From positions 248,001-312,000 of the forward strand of contig JADKIZ010000001.1 in assembly GCA_016722445.1 (NCBI GenBank): a stretch of 64,000 nucleotides of DNA. The letters are read 5' to 3'. Within the stretch, counting starts at the first letter, position 1. Each line of letters opens with the position of its first letter. Positions 33,826-45,121 of the stretch are shown here, piece by piece. The position numbers and the translations under genes are program-made. This DNA comes from Flavobacteriales bacterium (lineage in GTDB: Bacteria > Bacteroidota > Bacteroidia > Flavobacteriales_D > Sanyastnellaceae). The notes under the pieces are model-generated. The model worked only from the letters and a program-made list of their open reading frames with translations, had not been told where the DNA came from and made no database searches.

Positions 33826-35403
33826 CTAGTTGTATCTTGCTGTAAGCTCCTTCGCAACTTTCTGCAGAACTGCTTCGATGCCATCATCGAACTTACCTGC
33901 GCCGAGTGCGTTGAGGGTGTCCTTGTGATTATTTTCCAAGAAAGCGAGGAAGTCTTCTTCAAACTTTTTCACGCTTTCTACAGGTACTTTAGAGATGAGT
34001 CCTTTTGTACCACAGTAGAGAATAGCCACCTGTTTGTCTACAGACATAGGTTGATTCTGTCCTTGTTTCAGGATTTCCACGTTGCGGCGGCCTTTGTCAA
34101 GAACGAATTTGGTTGTTTCATCCAGGTCAGAACCGAATTTCGCAAAGGCTTCCAATTCGCGGAACTGAGCCTGATCGAGTTTCAAAGTTCCGGCAACTTT
34201 TTTCATGGATTTGATCTGCGCCGAACCACCTACGCGGCTTACACTGATACCCACGTTGATTGCAGGACGAACACCACTATTGAAGAGGTTCGTTTCAAGG
34301 AATATCTGTCCATCGGTGATCGAGATCACGTTGGTTGGGATATAGGCAGAAACGTCACCCGCTTGAGTTTCAATGATTGGAAGTGCTGTGAGTGAACCAC
34401 CACCTTTTACTTTGCTTTTCAAAGAAGCAGGAAGGTCATTCATGTTTTGAGCAACACTTTGTGTCTCGTTCACTTTAGCAGCACGCTCGAGGAGACGGCT
34501 GTGGAGGTAGAATACGTCACCTGGATAAGCTTCACGTCCCGGTGGGCGACGAAGGAGGAGAGAAACCTCACGGTAAGCTACCGCTTGTTTAGACAAATCA
34601 TCATACACGATGAGTGCAGGACGACCGGTATCGCGGAAGAACTCACCGATTGCACAACCAGCAAACGGAGCGTAGAATTGAAGAGGAGCCGGATCAGAAG
34701 CTGTTGCAGCAACGATCACAGTGTATGGCATAGCGCCGTTTTCTTCGAGTGTTTTTACGGTACCAGCAACGGTAGAACCTTTCTGACCGATCGCTACGTA
34801 AATACAGAAAACAGGTTCGCCTTTATCGTAGAACTCTTTTTGATTGATGATGGTATCGATCGCCACGGTGGTTTTACCCGTTTGGCGGTCACCGATGATC
34901 AACTCACGCTGACCACGACCGATAGGAATCATGGCATCGATAGCACGGATACCAGTTTGGAGTGGTTCTTTTACCGGCTGACGATAGATAACGCCTGGAG
35001 CTTTGCGCTCGAGAGGCATTTCGAATAGTTCGCCCGTAATAGGACCTTTACCGTCGATGGCTTCACCAAGGGTGTTTACCACACGACCAAGGAGACCTTC
35101 ACCAGCTTTGATAGAGGCGATACGTCCGGTACGTTTTGCAACTGAACCTTCTTTAAGATCACCGCTAGGACCGAGCAATACGGCACCAACGTTGTCTTCT
35201 TCGAGGTTGAGTACGATACCACGTACACCGTTTTCAAATTCGATCAACTCACCGGACTGCACGTTTGAAAGTCCGTAAATACGTGCAATACCATCACCCA
35301 CTTGGAGGATGGTTCCGACTTCCTGAAGTTCGGCTTCTGATTTGAATCCGGCCAACTGCTCGCGCAGTATGTTGGATATTTCTGCAGGTTTAACTTCTGC
35401 CAT
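33826..35403 (-). CDS. atpA: ATP synthase F1 alpha subunit
   Basis: 525 aa. Regulatory nucleotide-binding subunit of F1. Walker A is GDRQTGKT (near residue 170), followed by DTIINQK; ALIVYDDLSKQAVAYR and LLLRRPPGREAYPGDVFYLHSRLLERAAK are family blocks, including the arginine contributed to the beta active site in the following SxxR region. Full length with no break. It follows atpH after 58 bp. Confidence 0.98.
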   Translation of the reverse strand: MAEVKPAEISNILREQLAGFKSEAELQEVGTILQVGDGIARIYGLSNVQSGELIEFENGVRGIVLNLEEDNVGAVLLGPSGDLKEGSVAKRTGRIASIKAGEGLLGRVVNTLGEAIDGKGPITGELFEMPLERKAPGVIYRQPVKEPLQTGIRAIDAMIPIGRGQRELIIGDRQTGKTTVAIDTIINQKEFYDKGEPVFCIYVAIGQKGSTVAGTVKTLEENGAMPYTVIVAATASDPAPLQFYAPFAGCAIGEFFRDTGRPALIVYDDLSKQAVAYREVSLLLRRPPGREAYPGDVFYLHSRLLERAAKVNETQSVAQNMNDLPASLKSKVKGGGSLTALPIIETQAGDVSAYIPTNVISITDGQIFLETNLFNSGVRPAINVGISVSRVGGSAQIKSMKKVAGTLKLDQAQFRELEAFAKFGSDLDETTKFVLDKGRRNVEILKQGQNQPMSVDKQVAILYCGTKGLISKVPVESVKKFEEDFLAFLENNHKDTLNALGAGKFDDGIEAVLQKVAKELTARYN

Positions 35404-35461
35404 GTTCTCTTAGTTTTGACTTTGTGTCTAAAAATATTGTTTGCACTGATGTGCAAACCAT

Positions 35462-35832
35462 TTATAATTCCGGAATATAAGGATTCTCGGAGAACTCGCG
35501 TTTCAAAGCTTTGATACGGCTTGAAATAGCACTGTCCAATTGTTTATCGCCCACTTTCAGGACAAAACCACCGATGAGTGTAGTATCCACTTTTTCGATC
35601 AACTCAATTGGACCACCAGCCAATTTCCTCCCTTGAAGATACGGTTGAGGATGTCCACTTTCGCATCGGTGTTAATCACCGGGCTTGACAGCATGACGCG
35701 CAGATCACGATTGCCATCCATGGCACGATCGATCATCTCCATGTCGGCTTTAACGACATCAAGTTGTTCTCGTTCGATGCAGAGATCGAGCAGTGATTTG
35801 GCGTAACGCGACGCTATGCGGATTCCACTCAT
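35462..35832 (-). pseudogene. atpH: ATP synthase delta subunit with internal deletion and frameshift
   Basis: The delta subunit links F1 to the peripheral stalk. Residues 1-71 are normal (MSGIRIASRYAKSLLDL, then SSPVINTDAKVDILNRIF). The next bases switch to the C-terminal part of the family in another frame: KLAGGPIELIEKVD, LIGGFVLKVGDKQLD, LKREFSENPYIPEL, ending at TAA 35464-35462. About 170-180 bp that should encode the middle (around residues 72-128) are missing, and the frame is lost. The gene begins 1 nt after the atpF stop. A stable loss would be expected to break the enzyme, so an assembly collapse is likely. Confidence 0.85.
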
Positions 35833-35833
35833 A

Positions 35834-36331
35834 TTAGTTCGACCTGATTTCGGCGATCAATGATTCGTTCAGCGCTTTTTGTTTTTCACCATCTGAAAGT
35901 TTTTCTCTGGTGAGTTTCTCGGCGATATCTACGCTGAGAACGGCCACCTGATTTTTCAGTTCGGTGATAGCAGCTTTCTTCTGGTTTTCAATTTCAAGAC
36001 GGGCTGCGGTGATCAGACGTGTAGATTCTTCAGAAGCTTTGTTTCTGGCTTCAGACACGATAGAGTCTTTCAGCGCTTTTGCTTCAGCGAGAATTTTATC
36101 ACGTTCATCACGGGCTTCACGCAGCAATTGTTCGTTGCCTGCCTGAAGTTTTGTCATTTCCAATCTTGCTTTTTCAGCTTCATTCAAAGCATTTTCGATA
36201 CCCAAAGAACGCTCCTCAAGAGACTTGAGAATAGGACCCCAGGCCATCTTCTTCAGAATGAAGGCCACCAAAAGGAAAGCGATGGTTGCCCATGCCGCTG
36301 TACCAATTGAAACGCTTAATAATCCACCCAT
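35834..36331 (-). CDS. atpF: ATP synthase Fo b subunit
   Basis: 165 aa. One N-terminal membrane helix (residues 10-28, WATIAFLLVAFILKKMAW) followed by a long charged coiled coil to the C-terminus, the peripheral stalk that holds F1 still. The helix end PILKSLEERSLGIENALNEAEKAR is typical. It is followed immediately by atpH. Confidence 0.95.
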   Translation of the reverse strand: MGGLLSVSIGTAAWATIAFLLVAFILKKMAWGPILKSLEERSLGIENALNEAEKARLEMTKLQAGNEQLLREARDERDKILAEAKALKDSIVSEARNKASEESTRLITAARLEIENQKKAAITELKNQVAVLSVDIAEKLTREKLSDGEKQKALNESLIAEIRSN

Positions 36332-36390
36332 TGTTTGAATAGTTTTATTGGATTTAAAGATCCTGAAATGCGGGACCTTTCAGCGCTTGC

Positions 36391-36645
36391 TTATAGGACA
36401 ACAAGAAGACAAACGATTACACCGAAAAGTGCAACCCCTTCCACAAGTGCAGCAGCAACGATCATGTTAGCACGAAGATCACCAGCGCTTTCTGGCTGAC
36501 GAGCCATAGCGTCGAGAGCGTGACCACCGATGAGACCAACACCGATACCTGCACCAATAGCAGCAAGACCAGCGCCGATACCAGCAAGACCTTTGTGAAC
36601 CATTGATTCACCTGCTACCTGAAGAAAAGTCATAAGTAATTCCAT
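36391..36645 (-). CDS. atpE: ATP synthase Fo c subunit
   Basis: 84 aa, two membrane helices. Helix 1 has the glycine-rich GIGAGLAAIGAGIGVG; the polar loop is ARQPES; helix 2 carries the ion-carrying glutamate in AALVEGVALFG. The residues around it lack the Gln/Ser-Thr pattern of sodium-type rings, so a proton ring is inferred. The first Met is taken at 36645; Met5 or Met15 are possible. Confidence 0.96.
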   Translation of the reverse strand: MELLMTFLQVAGESMVHKGLAGIGAGLAAIGAGIGVGLIGGHALDAMARQPESAGDLRANMIVAAALVEGVALFGVIVCLLVVL

Positions 36646-36681
36646 TGTATGTGATTTTTATGATGTGTAAAAAATTTCTGT

Positions 36682-37999
36682 TTAATGGTGTGCTTCCTCG
36701 TGGTGATGTTCTTGTGTTGCATCGCCGAAATACAGCGCGGCAAGTAACGTGAATACATATGCCTGAAGAAAAGCAACGAGCAATTCAATAAAATACATGA
36801 AGATCATGAACGCGGTGGCAAAAACACCCACTCCATAACCGGCAGCCTGGCTCTTTTCTCCGAAGATAAAGATCAGAGAAGTAAAGGCGAGGATGATGAT
36901 GTGACCAGCGTTGATGTTGGCTGTCAAACGAATCATCAATACCGCAGGCTTGATGAAAACGCTGAGCAATTCGATGGGTACCAGAATAAACTTGATGGGC
37001 AGTGGAACTCCCGGAGGCCATACGATGTGACCCCAGTAATGAGCATTGCCATTCACGGTAGTAATTACAAATACGATTGCAGCGAGTACCAAAGTGATGC
37101 TCAGTGTACCGGTAATGTTGAAACCACCTAAGAATGGAATCAATCCAAGCATATTACAAGCCCAGATGAAGAAGAAAACAGTAAGCAGGAAAGGCAGGAA
37201 CTTCTGAGCACGTTTTTTACCCAAGGCAGGAATAGCCACTTCATCTTTGATGAACAATACCAAAGGCTCGAGCAGATTCTGCATGCCTTTAGGAGCCATA
37301 CCTTTTCTTTTCTCATATGCTTTGGCCATTTTCACAAAAATGAAAACAACAAGAGCGAGCATGAGCAACATTCCAAGCACCGATTTGGTGATCGAGAAGT
37401 CGATGACAGGTGTACCTTCAAAATGTTCATGAGATGCATCCTTTCCATCATTTTCAATGGCGGTAACCACGCCTTTACCAAGAGAATCTGCAACAGCATC
37501 AACGTAAACAGTATCGCTTGCGCCATTTTCATGATGAACTGCAACAGCCTCAGTATGCACACCATGATCCTGTTGAGCAGGCTGAACATGTGTATCAGCA
37601 GCATGATGATCTGCTGTATGAGCATCGTGCCCGTGAGCCTCACCATTTACAACTAAAATTTGCTCGTGATGAAGGGCGTATGTATTACCTGTAGAAGGAC
37701 TGGTATAAGTCTTTGTCATTTCATGGTGTTCATCCATGAAAACAGAACTCATGAAAAAATCGAAGCCTTTTTCTGTCTTAACGATACAAAGGCAGAGGCA
37801 TGGTGAGTGGGCCGAAGAAATGAATAGAGTGAGCATCAGAAATGTGATGAACGATCATTTCGCCTGCTTTGAATTTACCACCCTCTTCACCGCCTGAAGC
37901 CACTAAATGGTTGGCAGAGAAGATGAAGGTGAAGGCCAGAATAGTGGTTAAAAAACCTCTGAAAGCCCTTCTATATGTGGATTTGAGTGTGATTTTCAT
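36682..37999 (-). CDS. atpB: ATP synthase Fo a subunit, one-base frameshift near the N-terminus
   Basis: Stator membrane subunit with the proton half-channels. The first frame starts at the ATG at 37999 (MKITLKSTYRRAFRGFLTT, signal-like) and reaches FGPLTMPLP; the second frame continues CIVKTEKGFDFFMSSVF to the stop at 36682. Removing one T of the TTT at 37790-37788 (minus) joins them into a protein of about 438 aa. The C-terminal half has the essential Arg region (VLMIRLTANINAGH) and five helices. A long His/Asp-rich periplasmic insert lies near residues 80-150. The operon promoter box is at 38026-38033. The break is probably a sequence error. Confidence 0.92.
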
Positions 38000-38025
38000 G
38001 CAGGATATTTCCTCGAAACGCGGCG

Positions 38026-38033
38026 CAAAAGTA
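38026..38033 (-). promoter_or_regulatory. -7 box of the atpBEFHAG operon
   Basis: TACTTTTG on the minus strand in the context TTACTTTTGC, identical to the gltX box, 26 nt before the ATG at 37999. Confidence 0.6.
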
Positions 38034-38192
38034 ATACCTCTGATGTGTTGTACAAAGAAGTCGTGCAAAAATGTCTGTAAGCCTTTAAAAATCGATGATT
38101 TAACGACATTGCGTTTATAACAGTGAAACCAGTCAACCAATCGCTAAGAAGTTGAGGTTAATATTGCACAACCTAATCCAAAACACAAACTC

Positions 38193-41100
38193 ATGAAACA
38201 GACTTTACTACTTGTTTTTGCATTACAACTTACTGTGCAATTGATCGGACAATCACTTTGTTTTGATCCGGCATCAGACAATCGCTTTCAATGCAACCAA
38301 TGGCCGCGTGACGTGGTTTCCGGCGATTTCGATGAAGACGGACATTTAGATGTGGTAACTGGCAACAACGGCAATGGCGGAGATTTTCTTCACGGCAATG
38401 GAGACGGCACTTTCGACACAGCCATAGCCGTTCCTGGTGAAGGCGGTGACGAAATTGAAAAGCCGATTTCAATAATGACGGTAATCTCGATATCGTGCGT
38501 CTCACTTGGGATAGCGGACTAGTGATGGTGAATCTCGGTAATGGAGATGGCACATTCCAGGATGGAATTGTGATCATGTCCGGAGTTTCTAGTGACATGA
38601 ATACCGAGCTCGCTTTGGGACATTTTGATCAAAACGGATTTATCGATATTGCTGTGAATGATCCACAGAATGACCAGATCAAATTGATTGGCAATATGGA
38701 TGGTACAACATTCACTATTTCGCCTGTGTCTATTTCTACGAGTGATAATCCTGTAAACGTATCAGCAGGAGACCTCAACAATGATGGAAAAGCAGACCTT
38801 GTTGTCGCTTACGCACAAATAACACAGATAGACTTTTACTACAACACTGGTTTCAACTACATCCTGGTGAGCTATGACATTGATGCAACTGTTGGAAATG
38901 ATCTAATGGAAATTGAGTTCATGGAGATCAACAATGATTTCAATATTGATGTTGTTGCACATGGTCTTACCACTTCAGCAGTATTTATGAATAATGGCGA
39001 TGATACCATGACACAAACATCCATCTTTATCGGCTCGTATGCTTATGGAAGTATTTCTGGTGATTGGAACAATGACGGCTATGCCGATTTAGGTATTGCG
39101 AACAATTCAAGCGGAGGTGTATCTATTATCATGAATGGAAGCGGAACTTTTATTCCGGGTGTTTCCTATTTCAGTGCAAGTGAGCAAGCTGTAGAATTGT
39201 GCTCTGGCGATTTTGATGAAGATGGCAACGAAGACATTGTAACAGCGAACGATAATGGTGGTACCATTTCATTTCTGCATGGACATGGTGATGGGCGTTT
39301 CGGATCATTATCGCTCCTCACAGGCAATGGAGGAAATGGCATGGCCACAGCAGATTTCGATGAAGATGGAGACATGGATCTGGTGAGTATGAACACTTAC
39401 TTTTCTGCATTCGGTATCAATCTGAACAACGGTGACGGCACGTTTGATGAAACAGTATACATGTCGGCATTGGGACAATGTCATCAAGTAGCTGTGGGTG
39501 ATTTCGATGAAGACAACCATTTGGATATTGTGACACATTCCAGTGAAGGTTTTATGATCTACGGAGGAAATGGCGATGGTACATTTACTTATATGACCAC
39601 AGCAGCAAGTTCATCTTTGGGATCTGGTGGTACAAGACGTCTTCTCGTGGATGATTTCAATAATGACGGACATGATGATATTGCCGGAACATTTGCCACA
39701 ACCGATGAACTGAGCGTGGTGTATGGTGATGGAAGCGGTGGATTTTCTACAACACTTCAATTGGTGAGTGCAGGATATCCTCGATATATGGCAAGTGGCG
39801 ATGTAAATAATGATGGCAGGGCGGACATTGTTATTTCGGGTAACACGATGAATGAAGCATGGGTATTCATCAGTACTGCAGGAAACAATTTCAACACACC
39901 ACAAGTACTTGCAACAGGAAATTCTCCAGAAGGTGTCACATTACTGCATGCCAATGCAGATAGTTATCTTGATCTTGCCGTTCAGTCGCCAAACAGTTTG
40001 AATATGCGTGTGTATGAAGGAAGTGCCGATGGCACCTTCAGTAATCCGCACGATTTCGATTTGCCAGCAAACAGCAATGCCTCAGACCTCACACATGGTG
40101 ACATGAACAATGATGGAATTGAAGATTTGGTGTCGGCACACTATTCAACAGACTACGCAGCAATCATGTTTGGCAGTGGAAATTTCGAATTTCAACCCCC
40201 AATACTTTTCAGGGCTGATCGATCACCGGTTCAAATCATTGTAGCACACTATAACAATGATACAGCTCTTGACATGGCGGTTTTGAATTCAGGCACAAAC
40301 AACATGGTTGTGATCCTGAATAATTCCGCGTTCATTACAGCAAATGGTCCGACATCATTTTGCGAAGGTCAGACCGTGACACTTACTGCTAGTAACGGAT
40401 ACAGTTATGAATGGAGCAATGGAGCGACCACACAAAGCATCATAGTAGATACCGAAGGTGATTATTACTGCATTATCGGCAATCAGGCCGGCACATGTGA
40501 TTTGCTTACATCCACGGTACCTGTAAACATCGAAGAAATGGTAACAGTTACCTGGACATTCCCCATCGAAGCATTTTGTTTGAATTCAGATCCGTATGTA
40601 CTTGGTGGTGGACAACCATTGGGTGGTGAATATTCTGGAATCGGTGTAAGCAACGGAGTATTCGATCCTGCTGTTGCGGGCATTGGTGATCATGAGTTGA
40701 CATACACTTATGCAAGCAGTGCAAATTGTTTTGATGGAACAACCACAGCGACAGTAACTGTTGTCGATTCATTGGTTGTGAGTTTTGATCTGCCCCTGGA
40801 TACTGTATGTCTGAATATGCAGTTGACACTTGAAGGAGGATCACCAGTTGGAGGAGATTATTTGATCAATGGATCAGAGTACAGTTCCATTGCCACTTCG
40901 GATTATGGTCCAGGTAGCATAGAAATTTTATACATGTATGCCGTTTCGCAGAACTGTCATGGTAGTCAATATGCGACATTGACCATCGATGATTGCATTG
41001 GAATCGCCGAGTTGAATCCTTCACAAGTGAGTGTGTATCCGACTATCGTAACAGATCAATTGTATATTTCAGGAAATCAAATTTCATCTGTAGTTGTAAC

Positions 41101-41242
41101 CGATGCGGGCGGTAGTGTTGTAAAAAATGAATCCCCTTTGCGTTCATCGTGGCTGGATTTCAGTGATGAAACTGCAGGAGTATATTTTGTGCAAGTAAAA
41201 TCTGAAGGAAAAATTTCAACTTTCAGAATTGTGAAATACTGA
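38193..41242 (+). CDS. T9SS-secreted FG-GAP/VCBS repeat protein, one-base frameshift
   Basis: About 1016 aa when joined. Signal peptide MKQTLLLVFALQLTVQLIGQ, then roughly a dozen FG-GAP loops (GDFDEDGHLDVVTG, ADFNNDGNLDIV, GDFDEDGNEDIVTA, GDVNNDGRADIVIS), which predict one or two calcium-binding seven-bladed propellers. The C-terminal part has Ig-like domains (CEGQTVTLTASNGYSYEWSNG) and a T9SS sorting domain (VYPTIVTDQLYISG, VKSEGKISTFRIVKY). The frame breaks at a run of four A (38458-38461); one more A restores EKADFNNDG. A weak TAATATTG box lies at 38159-38166. A strong terminator follows. Confidence 0.88.
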
Positions 41243-41289
41243 GAATATCCGTTCAGGATATTCATCTCAAATCTGCATTTTTAATAGAG

Positions 41290-41320
41290 GGGGCCGGACA
41301 ATCCGGCCCCTTTCTTTTTT
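41290..41320 (+). terminator. Terminator of the FG-GAP protein gene
   Basis: A perfect 9-bp GC-rich stem, GGGGCCGGA with TCCGGCCCC, around a 3-nt loop, then TTTCTTTTTT. Confidence 0.9.
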
Positions 41321-41326
41321 GTGTTG

Positions 41327-41334
41327 TAATTTTC
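41327..41334 (+). promoter_or_regulatory. Probable -7 box of the sensor kinase gene
   Basis: TAATTTTC, one mismatch to TAnnTTTG, 4 nt before the GTG at 41339; directly follows the terminator of the previous gene. Confidence 0.4.
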
Positions 41335-41338
41335 CCCA

Positions 41339-44300
41339 GTGAGATTTCTTCTGGGAGGCATATTCGTTCTTATCACCATTGTGTCTGATGCACAAAACAT
41401 TACCTTGTTCTACAAGCGATATGGAGTAGAAGAAGGTTTGAGTGATGCGTCATGCAATGAAGTCTTCGAAGATTATCGTGGTTTTATTTGGGTTGGAACA
41501 CAGGGAGGGTTGAACAGATTCGATGGACATCGTTTCATTCACTTTTATCACAAACCCGGAGATTCCACCACCTTGTGTTCAAACACCGTAACCCAGATCA
41601 CCGAATCAGCCGATGGCAATATTTGGGTTGGAACATATGGCGGTGGTATAAGTTGTATTGAATATCTCACACAAAAAATTGTCAGTTACCGACTCAAAAC
41701 TGAGGACGCACCAGAAACAAGATCAAACAGAATCACTGGCATTGAACACTTATCCGATGGGAAAATTGTGGTTTCCACGGAAGGCGGTTTGTTCATCAAA
41801 GAACAGCAGGAGTCAGAATTTTCACCTGCACATTTGAAGCTCGATGTTAGTCCGATTATGAGTAGAAGAGCGTGTTATTTGCTATATCACCACGCATCAG
41901 AAAAATTATGGATAGAGTTCTCTGAGAACGTTCATTGTTATGACGTACGCGAACATGTTTTGTATTCCCAAAAAAACAATCCCAAGCAATGGAATGTTTT
42001 CGCGAAGGTGCCGAACATTATCACCAACAGAAATGTAGAAGGTAAAATTTTCAGCACAGATGAAGAAGGTAAATTGTGGAGTTATGATTACGAAAAGGAT
42101 GAGTTAACTCCCATTTGTCCCAACCTAGATTCACTGGAAATCCGACCTCACATGATCTTCTATTCCGAGGTACTCGAATCCTGGTTGATCAGTTCTTGGG
42201 AAAAGCCAGCATTTTTTCTACAAGAAAAAAACTGTACGATCGATGCCACACCATTTACTGAGAAGTACAAGGGATCAGTCGGTGATGTGCGCATCCGCAA
42301 ATTGCTCACCGATAGTCAGGGCAATGAATGGCTTGCCAGTGGCAATGGATTGTTTGTTAGAAATGCAAAAGACGTACAACGTGAATTGGTCAAATTCAAA
42401 GACGATGTTTTAAAGATCAATCATGTTTTGGAAAACCAGGATGGATGTTGGCTGGCGACACAATCCGGTATATCAAGAACTGAATCATATCCAACGTGTG
42501 AAGCATTTTGTGATCATCACATTTCTTATTTCTATCCAAAAAATGATCATGAAATATTGGTTGGCACCGACGAAGGTGTGGCCATTTGGAAATCACAAAG
42601 CCGACAAGAACAAATATTGATGCCTTTTACAGATTCTTTGAAATTCAGTTATAAAAAGGACATCGTACAATTCATGCACATTGATACGCGAGGCAGATTA
42701 TGGGTTGGAAATTGGTCGGGAAACCTCATATGCGTGGACACCACTTCATATCAAACCATTTATCATTTCAGTCGACCAACGAATGCAAAAGAATGGCCCA
42801 CATCAGGGTTGTTGAGTATAAGTGAATACCAAGGAGAAATGCTTATTGGTTTCAACGGTGGAGATGGTGTTTGGAAATGGGATGAGCAACATGAAAAATT
42901 TTCACCCTTCATTTCTTCAGAAAATAATCCCGGATTAGTTGCAGTGATCGACGACATCCATGCAGACGACAAGTACATTTTCCTTGGCACACACGGTGGA
43001 GGATTGGCACAATGGTCGCGACAAAGTGGACAAATGAAATACCACTCCAGATCAGATGGTCTTCCGGGAGATTTTATTTACAACATACTGCCCAATGAAG
43101 ATGGAACCATGTGGCTTGTCACCAATGCGGGAGTTTGTTCATTTCATCCGACAGATGAAAGCATCAGCATTCTCAACACAGATTTTGTGCAAGAAATTCC
43201 ACTCTATTCGCATTCCGGAAGTGAATCATTACAAGATAAAATTTGGTTTTGGATGCAGAACAATTTGTACTCCATTCAGCTCCATGGTAACGCCTCGCAA
43301 TCCATTGAACTTGCCATCACAGGATTTGAGGTTTTTGGTCATCCGCGAAACAACAATGAGATTGCTGAATTAGCCTATCACGAAAATTATATCACGATAG
43401 AATTTTCTGCTTTCAATTTTACACATCAGGAAAGAATAGAGTATTCATATAAGCTATCAGGAATCAGTGAAGAATGGATCAATCATGGCGATCAATCCAC
43501 AGTGAATTTTTCGACACTTGCAGATGGAGAATATGTGTTCCATGTTCGTGCGCGTTACAACGGAGGTGCATGGAGTGAGCCCACCAGTATCGCATTTGTG
43601 ATATATCCGCCATTTTGGAGACGATGGTGGTTTTATGCCTTGGTCATGATTTTTCTAGCTGGCATTGTCTATTTCATCTATCGATACCGTCTTGCACAAA
43701 TTTTGAAGATGCAACAAATGCGCAACCGTATCAGCAGCGACCTTCATGATGATGTTGGTGCATCTCTTTCAAGCATCAACATTTTTTCTAAAGTCGCATT
43801 GAAAAAAATCAAAGACAATCCGGAAAGTACAGAAAGAATGCTGGAGCAAATCAGTCAGAACGCTACTGAAATGATGGACAGCATGAGTGACATTGTGTGG
43901 AGTATCAATCCAAAAAATGATACTTTGAATAGTTTATTGAACCGCATCAAGCAACATTCCAATGAAGTACTTTCATCACTGGAAATTCAAATGCGATATG
44001 ACATTGCAATACAGGAAAATCAACAATTGAGTATGATTGCCAGAAAGAATATTTTTCTGATTTGCAAGGAAGCGATCAACAACATCGCCAAGCACAGTGG
44101 CGCGAAACAGGCTTCGTTAAAGCTCCATCAGGAAGGACAAACATTGTTGCTGGAGATCATGGACGATGGCAATGGCATGGAAATAAAATCCGGAAAAGGA
44201 GGCAATGGCATGAGTAGTATGATCAGCCGAGCCAATGAGATGGGCGGCACCTTGATCGTTGAGCCAAATCAACCCAAAGGAACACGAATCATCCTAAAAC

Positions 44301-44362
44301 TTCATATCACAAGAATTAGTGATAACAATGACCCATTACCCTCCTCACATTTGCAGGAATAA
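41339..44362 (+). CDS. Two-component sensor kinase with propeller sensor domain
   Basis: 1007 aa. Signal peptide at the N-terminus, then many two-component-propeller (Reg_prop) repeats (GLSDASCNEVFEDYRGFIWVG, GNIWVGTYGGG, GRLWVGNWSG) forming two periplasmic propellers. A Y_Y_Y domain follows around residues 685-755 (YSYKLSGISEEWINHG), then a membrane helix (about 758-785). The cytoplasmic kinase is the HisKA_3 type (RISSDLHDDVGASLSS, His near residue 803) with a HATPase (DDGNGMEIKSGKGGNG). Translation starts at a GTG. The response regulator follows after 12 bp. The signal is unknown; such sensors often read envelope or polysaccharide cues. Confidence 0.92.
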   Translation: MRFLLGGIFVLITIVSDAQNITLFYKRYGVEEGLSDASCNEVFEDYRGFIWVGTQGGLNRFDGHRFIHFYHKPGDSTTLCSNTVTQITESADGNIWVGTYGGGISCIEYLTQKIVSYRLKTEDAPETRSNRITGIEHLSDGKIVVSTEGGLFIKEQQESEFSPAHLKLDVSPIMSRRACYLLYHHASEKLWIEFSENVHCYDVREHVLYSQKNNPKQWNVFAKVPNIITNRNVEGKIFSTDEEGKLWSYDYEKDELTPICPNLDSLEIRPHMIFYSEVLESWLISSWEKPAFFLQEKNCTIDATPFTEKYKGSVGDVRIRKLLTDSQGNEWLASGNGLFVRNAKDVQRELVKFKDDVLKINHVLENQDGCWLATQSGISRTESYPTCEAFCDHHISYFYPKNDHEILVGTDEGVAIWKSQSRQEQILMPFTDSLKFSYKKDIVQFMHIDTRGRLWVGNWSGNLICVDTTSYQTIYHFSRPTNAKEWPTSGLLSISEYQGEMLIGFNGGDGVWKWDEQHEKFSPFISSENNPGLVAVIDDIHADDKYIFLGTHGGGLAQWSRQSGQMKYHSRSDGLPGDFIYNILPNEDGTMWLVTNAGVCSFHPTDESISILNTDFVQEIPLYSHSGSESLQDKIWFWMQNNLYSIQLHGNASQSIELAITGFEVFGHPRNNNEIAELAYHENYITIEFSAFNFTHQERIEYSYKLSGISEEWINHGDQSTVNFSTLADGEYVFHVRARYNGGAWSEPTSIAFVIYPPFWRRWWFYALVMIFLAGIVYFIYRYRLAQILKMQQMRNRISSDLHDDVGASLSSINIFSKVALKKIKDNPESTERMLEQISQNATEMMDSMSDIVWSINPKNDTLNSLLNRIKQHSNEVLSSLEIQMRYDIAIQENQQLSMIARKNIFLICKEAINNIAKHSGAKQASLKLHQEGQTLLLEIMDDGNGMEIKSGKGGNGMSSMISRANEMGGTLIVEPNQPKGTRIILKLHITRISDNNDPLPSSHLQE

Positions 44363-44374
44363 CAATTTCCAACG

Positions 44375-45013
44375 ATGGAACAAACCAGAGTAGTCATATT
44401 CGATGACAACAAATCACGGCGTGACAGCCTTCAGGCTCTCATTTCGATGTATGATGATCTGGTATTTGCAGGCATGTTTGAAAACTGTGTAGACGTAGAA
44501 CGTAATATCAGAGAGACCAAACCAGATGTGGTATTGATGGACATTGAAATGCCTGTGGTGAATGGATTGGAAGGAGTATTGATCATTCATCAAAAATTCC
44601 CAAACATTGCAGTAATCATGCAAACTGTTTTTGAAGATGACGACAAGGTTTTTGAAAGTTTGAGATTCGGAGCGTGTGGATACATACTCAAGAAAACATC
44701 GCCGGATAAAATCATTGAAGCCATTCGGGATGCCCGAGAAGGTGGTGCACCCATGACGCCCGCCATTGCACAGCGTGTGTTGAATTATTTTATCAGAAAA
44801 CAGCCCATTGCAACAAATGATTACGAGCTCACGAACCGTGAAAAAGAAATACTCGGTTTATTGGTAGAAGGCAAAAGTTATAAGATGATCGCATCGGAAA
44901 CCAATACCAGTTATCACACGGTGAATGCACATATCCGTAAAATTTATGATAAGCTTCATGTCCATTCTGTGAGTGAAGCGGTGAGTAAGGCTTTGAAAGA
45001 AAGGCTCATCTGA
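44375..45013 (+). CDS. LuxR/NarL-type response regulator
   Basis: 212 aa. Receiver domain with phospho-acceptor Asp56 in VLMDIEMP, and a C-terminal LuxR helix-turn-helix (residues about 148-205: LTNREKEILGLLVEGKSYKM, TVNAHIRKIYDKL). It is the cognate partner of the HisKA_3 kinase encoded 12 bp upstream, as is usual for this kinase class. Targets are not known. Confidence 0.94.
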   Translation: MEQTRVVIFDDNKSRRDSLQALISMYDDLVFAGMFENCVDVERNIRETKPDVVLMDIEMPVVNGLEGVLIIHQKFPNIAVIMQTVFEDDDKVFESLRFGACGYILKKTSPDKIIEAIRDAREGGAPMTPAIAQRVLNYFIRKQPIATNDYELTNREKEILGLLVEGKSYKMIASETNTSYHTVNAHIRKIYDKLHVHSVSEAVSKALKERLI

Positions 45014-45121
45014 TCTCAAAAATCCGTCAGGTCCAGTATTGGTGCCACAACGGGGCATATCTGGACATACATTCTGCCATTTATCATTCCAAAAGCATGG
45101 TGAATTGACATGATTCTGTGG

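Noticed and set aside
34447..35028. 193-aa plus-strand ORF antisense to atpA
   Set aside because: Mirror frame of highly conserved atpA codons; no start context or homology.
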